DNA of 64,000 nucleotides from Brevundimonas intermedia (GCF_004614235.1 NZ_SPVH01000007.1:372001-436000); one strand, 5' to 3'; numbered from the stretch's first letter, positions 1 to 7,428 are shown. Made by a program: numbers and translations. Notes: a model not told the origin generated them from the sequence alone.

Positions 1-471
1 CTGGGGCATCATCGCGACCCAATGCCCCTCGACCACCCAGCGATGATGGCGCTCTTGGATGTAGTCTTGCCATCGTGCGGGCCGCACCTCTTGCGCGACA
101 CTCAGGGCGTCGAGATCGCCTAGGGTCAGGGCGGAATCGTCGATCCGGCTGATATAGGTGGGCTCGACGGCGTGCTCGCTGATCGTTGCGCCGTGAGCAA
201 CTAGGGCACACAGTACCTTCGACAAGGCGTTGGGCCCCTCCCCGCTGTATCCGGACGAGAAGCCAGATTTTATCGCGATCATGTCGTCGAACTCTGTCGA
301 GAGAAGAAGTGCATGGCTCCCCGCCGCCGATAGCAGGCGAACTTGGCGGATCGCTGAGCGCCCCATTAGCAGATTAAGTACTGCATCCAGACAGTCTTGA
401 GATACGCCCGCCACGCCATGATAGGCGATCCCCGCAGGCCGTCCTAGGCGCCCAGGTCCGACAGATGACAT
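1..471 (-). CDS. Hypothetical protein, C-terminus cut off by the left edge
   Basis: An uninterrupted minus-strand reading frame runs from an ATG at 471 through the left edge, giving 157 residues with no stop. The start is preceded by AAGAGGA, a good ribosome-binding site at 8-nt spacing. A run FSSGYSGEGP sits around residues 70-80, followed by a stretch rich in acidic and aliphatic residues and a His/Trp-containing segment (ERHHRWVVEGHW). No signal peptide or membrane segment is visible. I do not recognise the family. It lies next to a degraded stretch and a defence-like STAND protein, so it may be accessory, but its function is unknown. The frame and start are well supported; the identity is not. 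Confidence 0.6.
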   Translation of the reverse strand, partial: MSSVGPGRLGRPAGIAYHGVAGVSQDCLDAVLNLLMGRSAIRQVRLLSAAGSHALLLSTEFDDMIAIKSGFSSGYSGEGPNALSKVLCALVAHGATISEHAVEPTYISRIDDSALTLGDLDALSVAQEVRPARWQDYIQERHHRWVVEGHWVAMMPQ

Positions 472-911
472 CGTCTGATCCTCTTGTTCCCTGGCTCTCC
501 CCTGTTGGGGCGACTTTCGCGCCCCGAACGATGCGCCCCAGTGGGAAGCCGATATCCACGTCTAAACTAGAGCCCGCCCCCCGCTTAGTAGATCGCCTGC
601 AAGCGGACCTTCAGGGCAAAACAGGTCTCGCCGCGCCTGTCCACCAGAACGAGGGAGGGCCACGGTATTCTAAGGCCCCTTCCCCAATCAACATCAGGTC
701 AGCGCCAGAGTAGACGTTTGCAGCCAATCTCAGAGGCGACATATGGCCGGCGGACCTTGCGGAGTGCCCGCGCCCCAGGTTGATCCTGACGCGTTGCCCG
801 GCCGCCTCCAAAGTTTCGAGCACGAAGGCAGTCCGGCGTGCGGCTGAAGCGCGCCATGGATTGCACGGTATTTGCTGACGGCTTGGCCGAATTGTCGCTT
901 ACAGTTCCGCC
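472..911. other. 440-bp stretch without a confident gene, containing disrupted minus-strand coding remnants
   Basis: Two minus-strand frames look coding but neither is a complete gene. One is open from about 890 to 611 with only a GTG (823) as a usable start, and encodes a 70-residue peptide. The other ends at a TAA at 585-587 and has strongly GC-biased third positions over its last 28 codons, ending SLVLVDRRGETCFALK and a few more residues, but it has no upstream start. A single frameshift near 660-670 would join them into one gene of about 80 residues. I read this as a possible decayed gene between the 1-471 gene and the divergent STAND gene. The segment 824-911 presumably also holds the promoter of the rightward STAND gene. 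Confidence 0.35.
585..823 (-). pseudogene. Possible frameshifted remnant of a small gene
   Basis: The upstream part reads from GTG 823 (LETLEAAGQRV, then ANVYSGADLMLIGEG) in one frame. The downstream part continues in another frame (VDRRGETCFALK, then VRLQAIY and TAA at 585). Switching frames near 660-670 gives one continuous peptide of about 80 residues. Third-position GC bias follows the first frame before the switch and the second after it, the pattern expected of a real gene broken by an indel. No family was recognised. A non-coding explanation is quite possible because GC-rich DNA often keeps several frames open. Confidence 0.25.
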
Positions 912-2708
912 ATGACCATCGCTGGCACTCCTTGCTTCTCTCGGCCCCGACTTGATGCGCTCGTGGCAGCGCTGAAAGCCTTGCCGCCCTCCGGCGCCGA
1001 CGGCTTCGAGGGCTTGTTGGCGCGTGTTCTGTCTCGCATCAGCGGCCAGGATTTCCGGCTGGCCCGATCGGGGGGACAGGGCGGGCTCGACGGTGCCGCG
1101 TTGACCGGGGTCGTTTTCGAAGCGAAACGCTATGACGAGAAGATCCCCAATGATCAGATCTTCAGCAAAGTTTTCCAAGTCGGAGCCGGGGTGGCACCGC
1201 CCCATCTGTGGATTCTCGGTGCGACGGTGGAGGTCGGTACGCAGGCACTACAGACCCTGACAGCAGGGGCCGATCGGCTGGGCGTAGGCGTGTTGATCCT
1301 GGACTGGCCCACTGCCTCACCATTGCCGCCTCTTGCTCTGGTCTGTGCGATGGCGGCCGCTGATGTCGTCGAGTTCCTGCGCGAGCGTGATGTTGTTGAA
1401 GGCACCGTCGCCGAAGTCGGTGCCGTGCTCGTTGCGCTTCGGCGTGAGGAGGGTTTCGACGCCGCTGCCGACGCCTTTACCGGCAGACTCCGGGCGCCTG
1501 CCCTTGCGCTTCCCAATGCCATGGAAGCCAACAACCGGATACTCCGGGCTGCTTTCTGCGATCGCCGCCAGGCCCGAAACCTCTTCGGCCAAGGTCTCGC
1601 TCCTGAGGCTGAAGCCGCGCTTCCTACCCGAGAACGGCGGCAGCTCGAAGAGACCGTGCGCGCGAGCCTTCTGTCCGCCCAGAACGGGGAGATCGTCGCA
1701 CTACTCGGCCGCGAGGGCCATGGAAAATCCTGGCTCTTCGCCCAAGCCTGGCTTGGCATTGAGGCCGCGCCGTTGACCGTGGTTGTCCCCGCCAAGTCGC
1801 TCGGGCTCGCCACGCCACACGGCCAGGTCCTGCCGTTCCTGATCGGGCGTTTGATCGAGCAGACGGGAGACCAGGACACCGAGGGCCTCAGAGCGCGATG
1901 GCGCCGCCGGATCGAGACCTGGGGACCGAGAACGGAAGGCGAGCCGCCGCGCTTTATCATTTTTATCGACGGCCTAAACGAGCAGTCCGAGCTAGAATGG
2001 CCCCGGTGGCTCGGGAAGGTGTCAGGGTTCGCCGCAGAGCACGGCGGCGTGCTCGCCATCTCCTCCCGCCAGGCTTTCTTCTACGATCATGTTTACCGCG
2101 AACTCGCGCCGGCTGTGACATCGGTCCAGGTTCCGGAATGGTCGGAGGCCGAACTGACCACGATCCTCGACGAGCGGCGCGTGGATCGAAGCGCCCTCTC
2201 CCCTGCCGTGTTCGAGCGCTTGCGCAATCCCCGGCTTCTCGGCATCGCCTTTGATCTCCTGGGTGCTGGCGGCATCGCCACCTTCACCGAACTCAGTGTT
2301 GACCGCCTGCTGTTCGAGCATATTCGTGCCGGTGCCCGGGACGGAGTTGCGCCCGAGCCTGTCGAACAGTTTGTGAAAAGGCTGTCGCTCCACGCCCAAG
2401 AGGTGATCGAGCGGATCCGCAGCCAGCGAACCGAGGACAGGCTGGTTTTTGACCAGGTCCCGGCAGGATCCGGCGGTTTCGCCCTCACCCCGGCGCTCGC
2501 GGCGGTGACGGCCGAACATTTCTTCCGTCCGCTTCCGGAGGACCCAACGTTATACACCCTCGCAGAGGACGGAATGTCCTTGGCTCTTGGGTTCTCGCTT
2601 GTGAAGGCCTTGCAACGCGCCGATCGTGGAGGCGACGTCAGCGAAGCGCTCGGAGAGTTGATCGATCCCATCGCCGCCCTGGACAAGACCGCCGAGACGG
2701 TGTTTTGA
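912..2708 (+). CDS. STAND-type NTPase with N-terminal PD-(D/E)xK nuclease domain (Avs/AVAST-like defence protein), apparently C-terminally truncated
   Basis: The 598-residue protein has a restriction-endonuclease-like N-terminus: a helix with Glu33, then GGLD (Asp60) and FEAK (Glu70-x-Lys72), the D...ExK arrangement of Mrr/Cap4-type nucleases. A STAND/P-loop ATPase follows, with Walker A GREGHGKS at 266-273 and a Walker B with Asp353 in IFIDGLNE, the NACHT/Avs-type signature, then the helical lid region. In known Avs proteins the ATPase is followed by a long repeat-rich sensor of several hundred residues that recognises phage proteins. Here the frame stops right after DKTAETVF. The -1 frame across the TTTT run continues as LRAGLLQAAS, so a frameshift or recombination probably removed the sensor. 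Expected role is abortive anti-phage DNA cleavage; whether this shortened form works is unclear. The family is inferred from motifs only. Confidence 0.7.
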   Translation: MTIAGTPCFSRPRLDALVAALKALPPSGADGFEGLLARVLSRISGQDFRLARSGGQGGLDGAALTGVVFEAKRYDEKIPNDQIFSKVFQVGAGVAPPHLWILGATVEVGTQALQTLTAGADRLGVGVLILDWPTASPLPPLALVCAMAAADVVEFLRERDVVEGTVAEVGAVLVALRREEGFDAAADAFTGRLRAPALALPNAMEANNRILRAAFCDRRQARNLFGQGLAPEAEAALPTRERRQLEETVRASLLSAQNGEIVALLGREGHGKSWLFAQAWLGIEAAPLTVVVPAKSLGLATPHGQVLPFLIGRLIEQTGDQDTEGLRARWRRRIETWGPRTEGEPPRFIIFIDGLNEQSELEWPRWLGKVSGFAAEHGGVLAISSRQAFFYDHVYRELAPAVTSVQVPEWSEAELTTILDERRVDRSALSPAVFERLRNPRLLGIAFDLLGAGGIATFTELSVDRLLFEHIRAGARDGVAPEPVEQFVKRLSLHAQEVIERIRSQRTEDRLVFDQVPAGSGGFALTPALAAVTAEHFFRPLPEDPTLYTLAEDGMSLALGFSLVKALQRADRGGDVSEALGELIDPIAALDKTAETVF

Positions 2709-3107
2709 GGGCCGGGCTGTTGCAAGCAGCTTCCGGCCTTCGTCTTGTTAGCTATCCTTCAGGCATGAATGCTCCTCGTCGTCGCAGATTGCGGACGAAG
2801 GATTCCGTTTCAAATCAAAACAATCAACTACTCAAATTGGGCGGAGAAAGACGTCACGCCTATTCGCGTTGCATTATCAGTTTTAACTGATAATCTGAAT
2901 TGGTCCAAGCGTCTGCTTGATCACAGGAATTCATGAGCAAAGCGCCAATGCTGGGCATTTGAGTTTTTTTACATCGGCGTTTGGGTACGCGTTGCGCGGT
3001 GTGGGGAACATGCAGCGGCTGCGCGACGGCAACCAAGGAAAACTAGCGCGGCATCGCGCCTTATTTTCAGTGGTTTAAATTCTCAGCTTTAAAGGGAAAC
3101 GACAGGC
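2709..3107. other. AT-richer intergenic junction between the accessory segment and the core chromosome
   Basis: About 400 bases separate the convergent STAND gene and DUF1365 gene. GC content is visibly lower than in the flanking genes, with oligo-A/T runs around 2800-2840, 2880-2895 and 3060-3090. The -1 frame of the upstream gene stays open to 2890 but soon loses resemblance to protein-coding sequence. A perfect inverted repeat lies at 2873-2894. I see no convincing gene. The position suggests an insertion or deletion boundary. Confidence 0.5.
2873..2894. repeat. Perfect 10-bp inverted repeat with 2-nt centre
   Basis: The arms are ATTATCAGTT at 2873-2882 and AACTGATAAT at 2885-2894, separated by TT. 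The element lies in the AT-rich junction just downstream of the truncated STAND gene. It could be a regulator-binding palindrome or part of a recombination site. There is no T-tract beyond that needed for a terminator, and the stem is weak in G/C. The function is not determined. Confidence 0.6.
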
Positions 3108-3908
3108 TTAGCGCCCCAGTCGGCTGTCCTGCGCCTGCTTCTGGATCGTCACCGGCGTCTTCGCGCGCGGCGGCTGTCGCGTCAGTCTGACGCCCTTCAG
3201 CCAGAGGTTGAGCGCCTCGTAGTGGATGGCGGCGACCACCTTGAAGGTCATTAGCGGGATCGCCGATGTGGCTGCGGCGATCTGGCGGTCGTCGAGTTTC
3301 TGGCGTTCGGCCGCCATGGACGCCGTGATCAGCACGCCGGCCGCGTCAAGGCCATCGATGGTCATGTCGAGCCGTTCGCCTGGCGCATGGCCTCGGAACC
3401 GATAGTCCATCTCCATTCCCATGAAGGGCGAGACGTACAGCGCCTTGGCGGAGCCCTGTCGGATCAGGCCGTGCCTCTGGTCTTCGGCCGGGACGGGAAT
3501 GACGTAGGCGTGGCGGATGCCGAAAGTGCTGGTCACCTCGTACACCATCGCCGCCAGTCGGCCGTCGGTGTGGTGGCAATAGTAGAGGCTGATCGGATTG
3601 AAGACGTAGCCGAGGACGCGCGGCATGGTCAGCAGACGGATGGGGCCGCCGTCGAGGTCGATGCCTGCGAGGCGCATCCACGCCTCGACCTGAGGCCGCA
3701 AGGCGCCAGAGCCATCGCCATAGTCGGCGTCGTGGAAGGAAAGCAGGTTGAAACGATTGCGAGAAAACAACCGCAGGCCTTTATCCAGATCGTCGATCTC
3801 GGCCAGGTCAAGCAGCAGCCAGAAGACGCGATAATTCAGCTGGTGCGTCTTGGGACGCAGGCGTCGGTGCATGACCCGGCCACGATAGAGGGCCGAGGCT
3901 TGGGTCAC
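3108..3908 (-). CDS. DUF1365 family protein
   Basis: A 266-residue protein of the DUF1365 family, which in proteobacteria is repeatedly found beside FAD amine oxidases, cyclopropane-fatty-acyl synthase-like methyltransferases and ChrR/sigma-E modules, and is thought to act in membrane-lipid modification. The sequence opens ALYRGRVMHRRLRP and has the family's typical VFNPISLYYCH and SPFMGMEMDYRF segments. I chose the GTG at 3908, which overlaps the stop of the upstream FAD oxidoreductase as GTGA, over an upstream start at 3980 that would invade that gene by 75 bases. It is translationally coupled to the oxidoreductase and should share its sigma-E-type promoter. No lipid methyltransferase gene follows it, unlike in many relatives. 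Confidence 0.88.
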   Translation of the reverse strand: MTQASALYRGRVMHRRLRPKTHQLNYRVFWLLLDLAEIDDLDKGLRLFSRNRFNLLSFHDADYGDGSGALRPQVEAWMRLAGIDLDGGPIRLLTMPRVLGYVFNPISLYYCHHTDGRLAAMVYEVTSTFGIRHAYVIPVPAEDQRHGLIRQGSAKALYVSPFMGMEMDYRFRGHAPGERLDMTIDGLDAAGVLITASMAAERQKLDDRQIAAATSAIPLMTFKVVAAIHYEALNLWLKGVRLTRQPPRAKTPVTIQKQAQDSRLGR

Positions 3909-5242
3909 GCGGCCTGCTCGAATACCGGGGTCGGCAGCGGCGACAGATGGATGCGGCCGCTCTCGTTCTGGACCGACCACGGGCGACGGACGCCGCCGAG
4001 TTGTTCGGCGACCGCCAGACCGGACTGCAGGCCGTCCTCATGGAAGCCGGCGCCGAAGTGGGCGCCGCAGAACCAGACGCCGCCCTGCCCTTGCAGGCTC
4101 CACAGCGCTTTCTGGGCCTGGATGGCGGCGGGATCGAAGACGGGGTGTTCGTAAAGTTCGCTGCGCAACAGGGTGCCCGAACGCGGCGGGCGCGGCGGGT
4201 TCAAGGTCACGAACAGGTCGTCGCCTGGCAGGCCCTGAAGCTTGTTCATCCAATAGGTGACGCACAGCCCGTCGTCGGCGCCGATATAGTTCCAGCTGGC
4301 CCAGGCGCGACGGCGGCGCGGCATCAGACTGGCGTCCGTATGCAGGACGGTCAAATTGCGGCTGTAGCGGAAGGCGCCCAGCAGGGCTTTTTCCTCGGCC
4401 GTGGGTTCGGCCAGCATGGCCAGGGCCTGATCGGCGTGGGCGCCGATCACCACCTGGTCGAAGCGCTCGACGCCCCCCTGGCTGTCATGAACGAAGACGC
4501 CCTCCTCCGTGCGCCGCACCGCCGTCACGCCGCGATCAAGTCGAACGTCGTCGATGGCGCGCGCCAGATGTTCGACATAGACCCGGCTGCCGCCCCCGAC
4601 GGTGCGCCACATGGGACGGCCAACCAGTTTCAGCAGGCCGTGATTGCCGCAGAAGCGAATGAAGGACTCGGCCGGATAGTCCATCAGCGTATGCGCGGGA
4701 GACGACCAGATGGCCGCGGCCATGGGCAGCAGGTGGTCGTCGCGGAACGCCTCGCTGAAACCCTCGCGCTTCAGATAGTCGCCCAGGGTCAAAGACGAAT
4801 CGGACATGCCGGCCAGATCCTTGGGCGCATCGCGATAGAAGCGCAGGATCTCGCTCAGCATCGCCCAGAACCGGGGCCGAAGGGCATTGCGACGCTGGGC
4901 GAACAGGCCGGGCGCCGCGTATTCGAAACGGCCGTCGTCCAGCGAGACGGCGAACGACATGTCAGTGGCGCGGGTCGAGACGCCAAGGTGTTCAAACAGG
5001 GCGATCAGATTGGGATAGGTCGCGTCGTTGAAGCAGATGAAACCGGTATCGACGGCGATGTCGCCTGACGGCACCCCCGCCGTCACGGTGTTGGAATGCC
5101 CGCCCAGCCGGTCGGCCTTCTCGTAGATCGTCACCTGATGCCGCTGTGACAGCAGCCAGGCCGATGACAGCGCCGCGACGCCGGAGCCGATGACGGCGAT
5201 CTTCAGACGATCGGCAGAAGGATTCGCGGGCGACAGGGACAT
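3905..5242 (-). CDS. FAD-dependent oxidoreductase, amine-oxidase/NAD(P)-binding family
   Basis: The 445-residue enzyme starts with a Rossmann dinucleotide fold: GSGVAA at residues 19-24 (a GxGxxA variant), Glu41 at the end of beta-2, and RLGGHS after it, as in phytoene-desaturase/amine-oxidase relatives. These oxidoreductases pair with DUF1365 proteins in the sigma-E/ChrR regulons of alphaproteobacteria and are thought to modify unsaturated membrane fatty acids during photo-oxidative stress; the exact substrate is not known here. The gene is divergent from the sigma factor, and a CGATCC-N18-TAATCC element on the minus strand at 5288-5317 is placed to drive it. It has no signal peptide and is probably cytoplasmic or membrane-peripheral. 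Confidence 0.88.
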   Translation of the reverse strand: MSLSPANPSADRLKIAVIGSGVAALSSAWLLSQRHQVTIYEKADRLGGHSNTVTAGVPSGDIAVDTGFICFNDATYPNLIALFEHLGVSTRATDMSFAVSLDDGRFEYAAPGLFAQRRNALRPRFWAMLSEILRFYRDAPKDLAGMSDSSLTLGDYLKREGFSEAFRDDHLLPMAAAIWSSPAHTLMDYPAESFIRFCGNHGLLKLVGRPMWRTVGGGSRVYVEHLARAIDDVRLDRGVTAVRRTEEGVFVHDSQGGVERFDQVVIGAHADQALAMLAEPTAEEKALLGAFRYSRNLTVLHTDASLMPRRRRAWASWNYIGADDGLCVTYWMNKLQGLPGDDLFVTLNPPRPPRSGTLLRSELYEHPVFDPAAIQAQKALWSLQGQGGVWFCGAHFGAGFHEDGLQSGLAVAEQLGGVRRPWSVQNESGRIHLSPLPTPVFEQAA

Positions 5243-5287
5243 GGAAACTCCGAATACACGCCCGCTGGCGCAAGCCTAGGCATGAAC

Positions 5288-5317
5288 GGATTACGGGTCG
5301 CCGTCATGATCGGATCG
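5288..5317 (-). promoter_or_regulatory. Candidate sigma-E (ChrR-type) promoter for the FAD oxidoreductase-DUF1365 operon
   Basis: Read on the minus strand, CGATCC (5317-5312), an 18-nt spacer and TAATCC (5293-5288) resemble the TGATCC-N18-TAAGA consensus known for the Rhodobacter sphaeroides ChrR-controlled sigma factor. The -10 end lies about 45 nt upstream of the start at 5242. It sits back to back with a matching plus-strand element, supporting joint control of both operons. The assignment is by eye and untested. Confidence 0.45.
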
Positions 5318-5321
5318 CGAT

Positions 5322-5351
5322 TGATCCAGACATTTCCGCCAAGCGTATTAG
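5322..5351 (+). promoter_or_regulatory. Candidate autoregulatory sigma-E promoter of the sigma/anti-sigma operon
   Basis: TGATCC at 5322-5327, then exactly 18 bases, then TATTAG at 5346-5351. The -35 matches the ChrR-dependent sigma-E consensus perfectly and the spacing is identical; the -10 is a weaker match to TAAGA. It lies about 57 nt upstream of the chosen sigma-factor start (5408). Autoregulation is normal for this sigma-factor family. Confidence 0.5.
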
Positions 5352-5407
5352 GGTTCATGCATGTCGAGACACTGCCCTTCACGTCGAATCCATGCCGGTC
5401 CCCGCGC

Positions 5408-5986
5408 ATGAAGACACTCGACAATCCATCAGACCCGCTCCTGCATGATCGGCTGATCGAGGCGATTGCGCTGCGTCGGGACCGGGAGGCCTTTGCGGCC
5501 CTGTTCGCCTATTTCGCGCCCCGCCTGAAAGCCTGGCTGATCAAGTCGGGGGCGACGCCCGGCGCCGCCGAAGATTTCGCCCAGGACGCAATGCTGACCG
5601 TATGGCGCAAGGCCGACCTGTTCGACTCGTCAAAGGCCCGCGCCGCGACCTGGATCTTCACCATCGCCCGCAATCGCCGCCTCGACATGTTGCGCCGCGA
5701 CGCGCGTCCCCTGCCGACGCCGGAGATCGAACTGGCAGGCGAGGATGTGCGCCGCCCCGACGAACTGCTGTCGATGTCGCAGGACGCAGACCGGGTTCGT
5801 GACGCCCTGTCTCGATTAAGCCCCGATCATGTCGAGGTCCTGCGCCTCGCCTTCTTCATGGACAGCTCCCATTCCGAAATCGCCAAACACCTCGACCTGC
5901 CGCTCGGCACCGTCAAATCCCGTATTCGTAACGCCATGACCAAGCTCCGCCTGATCCTCGCGCCGTCAGAGGAGGCCGCGCGATGA
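5408..5986 (+). CDS. rpoE: ECF RNA polymerase sigma factor, RpoE/SigE type (ChrR partner)
   Basis: A 192-residue ECF sigma factor. Region 2 (about residues 25-95) includes AEDFAQDAMLTVWRK and the WIFTIARNRRLD segment that contacts the -10 element. Region 4 (about 130-185) carries the helix-turn-helix SHSEIAKHLDLPLGTVKSRI that binds the -35. I start at ATG 5408 (MKTLDNPSD); an in-frame ATG at 5282 would place the predicted promoter inside the coding region and add 42 residues unlike the family. The stop overlaps the start of the ChrR-like anti-sigma gene as ATGA, so the two are co-translated. In relatives this sigma factor drives the response to singlet oxygen and organic hydroperoxides. Confidence 0.92.
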   Translation: MKTLDNPSDPLLHDRLIEAIALRRDREAFAALFAYFAPRLKAWLIKSGATPGAAEDFAQDAMLTVWRKADLFDSSKARAATWIFTIARNRRLDMLRRDARPLPTPEIELAGEDVRRPDELLSMSQDADRVRDALSRLSPDHVEVLRLAFFMDSSHSEIAKHLDLPLGTVKSRIRNAMTKLRLILAPSEEAAR

Positions 5987-6621
5987 AGCCGCAACGCAAT
6001 CCTTCCGAAGAACGGCTGCTGGCCTATGCCGCAGGGACGCTTAGCCCGCCTGAGGCCGTCGTGATGGCCGCGCATCTGGCGATGCGGCCGGCGAACGACG
6101 CCTGGGTTCGCGATCTCCAGGCCGTAGGCGGCGAATTTCTCGACGAGGCGACGCCGTCGGCCCTGTCGCACGATGCGCTCGCCCTGGCGATGGCGCGGAT
6201 CGAGACGGATGCAGGCGAGGTGAAGGCTCTGGCTCCGCTGAACGACATGCCCGAACTGCCCGAGCCGCTGCGGCGCTATGCGCTCAGCCCCTGGCGTTGG
6301 ATCGGGCCGGGCATGCGGGTGCGCGATGTGCATGCGCCACGCGACGGCGATTGTCGCGTGATCCTGCTGAAGATCGAATCGGGCCGTGAGACGCCCAAAC
6401 ACACGCACGGCGGCATCGAACTGACCTGCGTCATCTCCGGCGCCTATGCGACGGAAACCGAGCGATTCGACGTGGGCGACTTCGAGGAGGCCGATACGGA
6501 AGTGCTGCACCAGCCGCGCGTCGTGTCGGACGAAGCCTGCCTTTGCGTCGTGGCGCTGGATGGCCAGATCCAGCTGGACGGCTGGATAGGCAAGCTGATT
6601 CAGCCGTTCGTTCGCCTGTGA
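5983..6621 (+). CDS. chrR: ChrR-like cupin anti-sigma factor with missing zinc ligands in the anti-sigma domain
   Basis: The 212-residue protein has the two-domain ChrR layout: an N-terminal anti-sigma domain (ERLLAYAAGTLS, residues 10-21) and a C-terminal cupin. The cupin metal ligands look intact: His140, His142 and Glu146 in KHTHGGIEL, and His176. In R. sphaeroides ChrR the anti-sigma domain binds zinc through His6, His31, Cys35 and Cys38. Here His31 is kept, but the N-terminal His is absent and the Cys pair reads as Arg35 and Asn38 (HLAMRPAND). The domain may therefore fold without zinc or hold the sigma factor differently. The gene overlaps rpoE by ATGA and the next gene by GTGA. Confidence 0.88.
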   Translation: MKPQRNPSEERLLAYAAGTLSPPEAVVMAAHLAMRPANDAWVRDLQAVGGEFLDEATPSALSHDALALAMARIETDAGEVKALAPLNDMPELPEPLRRYALSPWRWIGPGMRVRDVHAPRDGDCRVILLKIESGRETPKHTHGGIELTCVISGAYATETERFDVGDFEEADTEVLHQPRVVSDEACLCVVALDGQIQLDGWIGKLIQPFVRL

Positions 6622-7421
6622 CCGGCTTGGCGGCGCTGTGGGGCGTTGCGGCCCCGTTTCTCGTCATCGTGATGTCGGCGGCCTGGCTGGTGCAGAAACG
6701 CACAGGCCAAGGCGGCTGGGCCGACGCCTTCTGGTCGCTGGGCCTAGGCGCGGCAGGCGTTGGTGTCGCGCTGTTTCCGATCGACGGCGCAGCGCCGTCT
6801 CTGCGGCAATATCTGGCTGCCCTCTTGATCGGTTTGTGGGGGCTTCGTTTGGGCTCGCACATCGCCGCCCGCGCCGCCCATGAGGGCGAAGACGCCCGCT
6901 ATGCCCGGCTGCGCCAGGACTGGGGCGACGGTTTTCAGATCAAGATGTTCGGCTTTCTGATGCTGCAGGCAGGGGCAGCCGCCTTCTTGGCGCTCAGCGT
7001 CATGGCGGCCGCGCGCAATCCGACGCCCGGACTGACCCTGCAGGACGGTTTCGCGACGCTGGTCTTCGTGGGCGCGCTTTTCGGCGAGGCCATCTCGGAT
7101 CGGCAACTGTCGGCTTTCAAGCGAAATCCCGCCAACAAAGGCGGGGTTTGCGATGTCGGCCTGTGGGCCTGGTCGCGTCATCCGAATTATTTCTTCGAAT
7201 GGCTGGGCTGGTGCGCCTGGCCTCTGTTCGCCATCAACCTGAGCGGTGAATGGCCGTGGGGCTGGCTGGCGCTGACGGGGCCGGCCTATATGTATTGGCT
7301 GCTGACCCAGGTCTCCGGCGTGCCCTTGCTGGAAGAGCATATGCGGCGCTCGCGACCCAAGGCGTTCGAGGCCTATGCCGCCCGCACCAGCGCCTTCTTC
7401 CCTCGCCCGCCGCGTCACTGA
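6618..7421 (+). CDS. DUF1295 family membrane protein (steroid 5-alpha-reductase/isoprenylcysteine methyltransferase fold)
   Basis: The 267-residue polytopic membrane protein contains the family signature GLWAWSRHPNYFFEW near residue 190, which in DUF1295 and related reductases/methyltransferases lines the cofactor site. Several hydrophobic segments run from the N-terminus (ALWGVAAPFLVIVM) to the WLALTGPAYMYWLL segment. I chose GTG 6618, which overlaps the chrR stop as GTGA, over an upstream start at 6543 inside chrR. As third gene of the sigma-E operon it probably acts on a membrane lipid during oxidative stress; the reaction is not known. Confidence 0.85.
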   Translation: MTGLAALWGVAAPFLVIVMSAAWLVQKRTGQGGWADAFWSLGLGAAGVGVALFPIDGAAPSLRQYLAALLIGLWGLRLGSHIAARAAHEGEDARYARLRQDWGDGFQIKMFGFLMLQAGAAAFLALSVMAAARNPTPGLTLQDGFATLVFVGALFGEAISDRQLSAFKRNPANKGGVCDVGLWAWSRHPNYFFEWLGWCAWPLFAINLSGEWPWGWLALTGPAYMYWLLTQVSGVPLLEEHMRRSRPKAFEAYAARTSAFFPRPPRH

Positions 7422-7428
7422 ATAGACG

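Noticed and set aside
374..713. Short open frames on both strands in the left region
   Set aside because: They overlap the better-supported minus-strand gene 1-471 or the disrupted remnant, and have no ribosome-binding site or domain.
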